Of a DNA stretch of 64,000 bases, positions 62,701 through 64,000 are shown piece by piece. The notes beneath the pieces were generated by a model. The model did no database searches and had not been told where the DNA came from. It was given only the letters and a program-made list of their open reading frames with translations. Numbering within the stretch: position 1 is the stretch's first letter; the number at the start of each line of letters is the position of its first letter. A program made the position numbers and the translations under genes. Origin of the DNA: CAVQRC01 sp963715045 (GTDB lineage: Bacteria; Planctomycetota; Planctomycetia; Pirellulales; Lacipirellulaceae); the NCBI GenBank assembly GCA_963715045.1, contig CAVQRC010000009.1:468622-532621 (forward strand), in the 5' to 3' direction.

Positions 62701-63838
62701 CGCCCGCGGCCGTCGCACCGTAGGCGCGGGACCCGGCCATCATCAGTAGCTTGTCCAGGGCAGGCGTCGTGGCCACGGTCCACTGCATCTGCAGCGCGGA
62801 GACGACTTCGCCCGGACCCTGCTCGTCATCGTTCGGTTTGGCTCTGGTGCCCCGCTCGTAGCGAAACAGCTTGCCCTCGGGATCGACGCCGAGAATGGCC
62901 CCCGCGGGAAGCAGCGGGTCGTACGCTTTGACGAGGAACTTGCCGTCCGAGAGCCGATACATGTCGCCGCGATTGACGAAAAAGTCTTCGGCGACGCGGA
63001 CGCGATATCCGCCGCCGCCTTTGCTGCCCATCCGCCGACTGTGCAGGTTGAAGTGCCGCAATTCTCCGTTGTGCCGATCGAATGCGGCCGGCACGGTCTG
63101 TCCTCCCGCGACGAGCAGCAGATCTTCGGTCGCCGCGAGGTACCCTTGCGGCGTGATGCCGGCGAAGGCGGGCGCGTCGTGCTGTTGGGGAATATAGAGA
63201 GAACCGGTGCCGCTGTTGGTCCAGATCAGATTCCCGGTCTCGGCGTCGAGAGCATGGATGAAAACGCCCATCAAGGGCCAGATGCTGGCGGCGAAATAGA
63301 CCCGATCGCCGTAGATGACCGGTGCTCCCCGGGCCGGGTAGATATCGATGAAGCGTTCGTTCCCCAGGACCTTGCGTGCCGACGGCCCGCCTTTGAACTT
63401 CCAGACGAGCGTGCCGTCGTCGCTTCGCAAGCAGTAAAGAAAGCCGTCGTCGCTGACGAAGTAGACCTTTCCGCGGGACACGGCCGGCGCGAAGCGGATC
63501 GGGCCGTCGGCATAGAATCGCCACAGCTCGCGACCCGAGTCCGTGTCGTAGGCCGTCATTCGATCGCTGGTCATCGACCCGATGAACATCCGCCCGTCGG
63601 CCACGATCGGTTCGTACAGGCGATCGAACTGGATCTTCTCTTCGGTGGCATGCCACGCCGGCGCGGGCGGCCGCAGTTTGAGTGTCCAGCGGAGGTGCAG
63701 ATCTGCCGGCAGCGAGTCGGGTGAGACGCCGGTCCGGGCCGCATCGTAGCCCCACATCGGCCAGTCAGCAGCCAGGCCGCAGCGGGCCAGGCTGGCCAGC
63801 AAGATCAGGGTCAGCGGGGTGAGTCGGGATTGGAGCAT
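59761..63838 (-). pseudogene. Giant propeller-methyltransferase-propeller-malectin protein, apparent frameshift
   Basis: About 1358 residues after repair. ATG 63838 gives signal peptide RLTPLTLILLASLARCGLAADW and opening WPMWGYDAARTG. First propeller (PQQ/BamB type): MFIGSMTSDRMTAYDTDSGRELW, VYFVSDDGFLYCLRSDDGTLVW. Near residue 520 is a class I SAM methyltransferase core: YCLLLGIGSGRLLDELVAQ (motif I), LHIVALDPDAQLVARTRR (motif II with Asp), VEVLAGDIHSIQF. Second propeller: QLLWERAFPDLGRPY, VYVIHGTECHALDPATGVTRARY, a long helical insert (REALRALQQFDFRELGSAEKES and QVPPAVRKKANVRELERELEAYL), and GELWQTTERVFGTWLGYSAEFD. A one-base insertion at about 60385 is followed, in the next frame, by LALIHMPDVHMWTFN and a malectin-like domain (YTVRLVFAEVE, VFDVLLQGQQVLSGFDI). 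The exported methyltransferase is striking, since SAM is cytoplasmic. Confidence 0.82.
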
Positions 63839-64000
63839 GACCGAGAGTTTACCAAATTGTGCGCTTCGTGTAGCTGCGTCGCTCCGCGACGCATTCGGTG
63901 CGGCGTTTTGGGCACGGATGCCTCGTGGGCGGTGGATCGTGGCAACCAAGGCCATGGCGGCTGGTGCTGCCGATTGCCTGTCACGGAGTGCCAGGTCTAC

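Overview
The window looks like a chromosomal segment of a high-GC planctomycete (Planctomycetota, probably Pirellulales or a relative). The evidence is the gene content: DUF1501 proteins, a cytochrome/DUF1549/DUF1553 (PSD1-type) protein, formylglycine sulfatase, many PQQ-type beta-propeller proteins, Gfo/Idh/MocA and sugar-phosphate TIM-barrel proteins, PEP-CTERM and dockerin surface proteins, and an ECF sigma factor paired with a TPR protein. No rRNA, phage or CRISPR locus was seen. One tRNA gene, tRNA-His, is present.

Layout. 1-8962: two PQQ-propeller proteins (the first cut by the window edge), a receiver-like protein without its phospho-acceptor Asp, small planctomycete proteins, a DUF1501 protein, a FlgM-like peptide, a DJ-1/PfpI protein, a ferredoxin, a YceI protein and a membrane protein. 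8801-17402: rlmN, a PQQ protein, a lipid kinase, a TlpA-like thioredoxin with an SHD1 domain, a monoheme cytochrome, and an acyl-adenylate ligase / MaoC / SDR group. 17403-24503: terminator-like repeats, tRNA-His, a 40-residue membrane peptide, a metallopeptidase, a serine hydrolase, a TIM-barrel isomerase, a secreted protein and a CorA-like protein. 24808-32343: pepF, fabH, a DUF8091-like protein, a broken pyrE, a LysM protein with a gutted L,D-transpeptidase domain, a zinc-ribbon protein and a CtBP-like dehydrogenase. 32826-45228: a frameshifted ABC exporter, a transglutaminase, an oxidoreductase, a dioxygenase, an esterase, a SRPBCC/GyrI protein, and a DUF1501 plus PSD1 operon. 45542-56913: sulfatase, PEP-CTERM protein, nagA, a beta-helix protein with dockerin and PEP-CTERM signals, and an ECF sigma / TPR operon. 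57026-63838: a tandem palindromic repeat array with its own HUH transposase, then a giant propeller-methyltransferase-propeller-malectin protein.

The most unusual object is at 57026-59695. A transposase-like protein (57538-58353) seems to be two Y1 (IS200/RAYT-like) domains fused in one chain. The first keeps the tyrosine (YIKKQ) but has QIQ in place of the HUH histidines; the second keeps HLH but has lost the tyrosine. That would give one composite active site per polypeptide. The gene lies inside an array of about 329-bp units rich in perfect hairpins, like a REP/RAYT system on a larger scale.

The intergenic spaces also hold several repeat families: 220-230 bp AAGCCCGG elements that abut stop codons and look like mobile two-way terminators; a 110-bp MITE-like element with GTGCAGGAACG ends (three copies); CCCCGGC/GCCGGGG hairpins; and two A/T-rich motif families. 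Some of these have become the C-terminal codons of neighbouring genes. At least eight genes from 29 kb onward carry apparent single or double frameshifts, most within GC-rich runs. Either the sequence contains indel errors or this segment is decaying; the sequence alone cannot decide.
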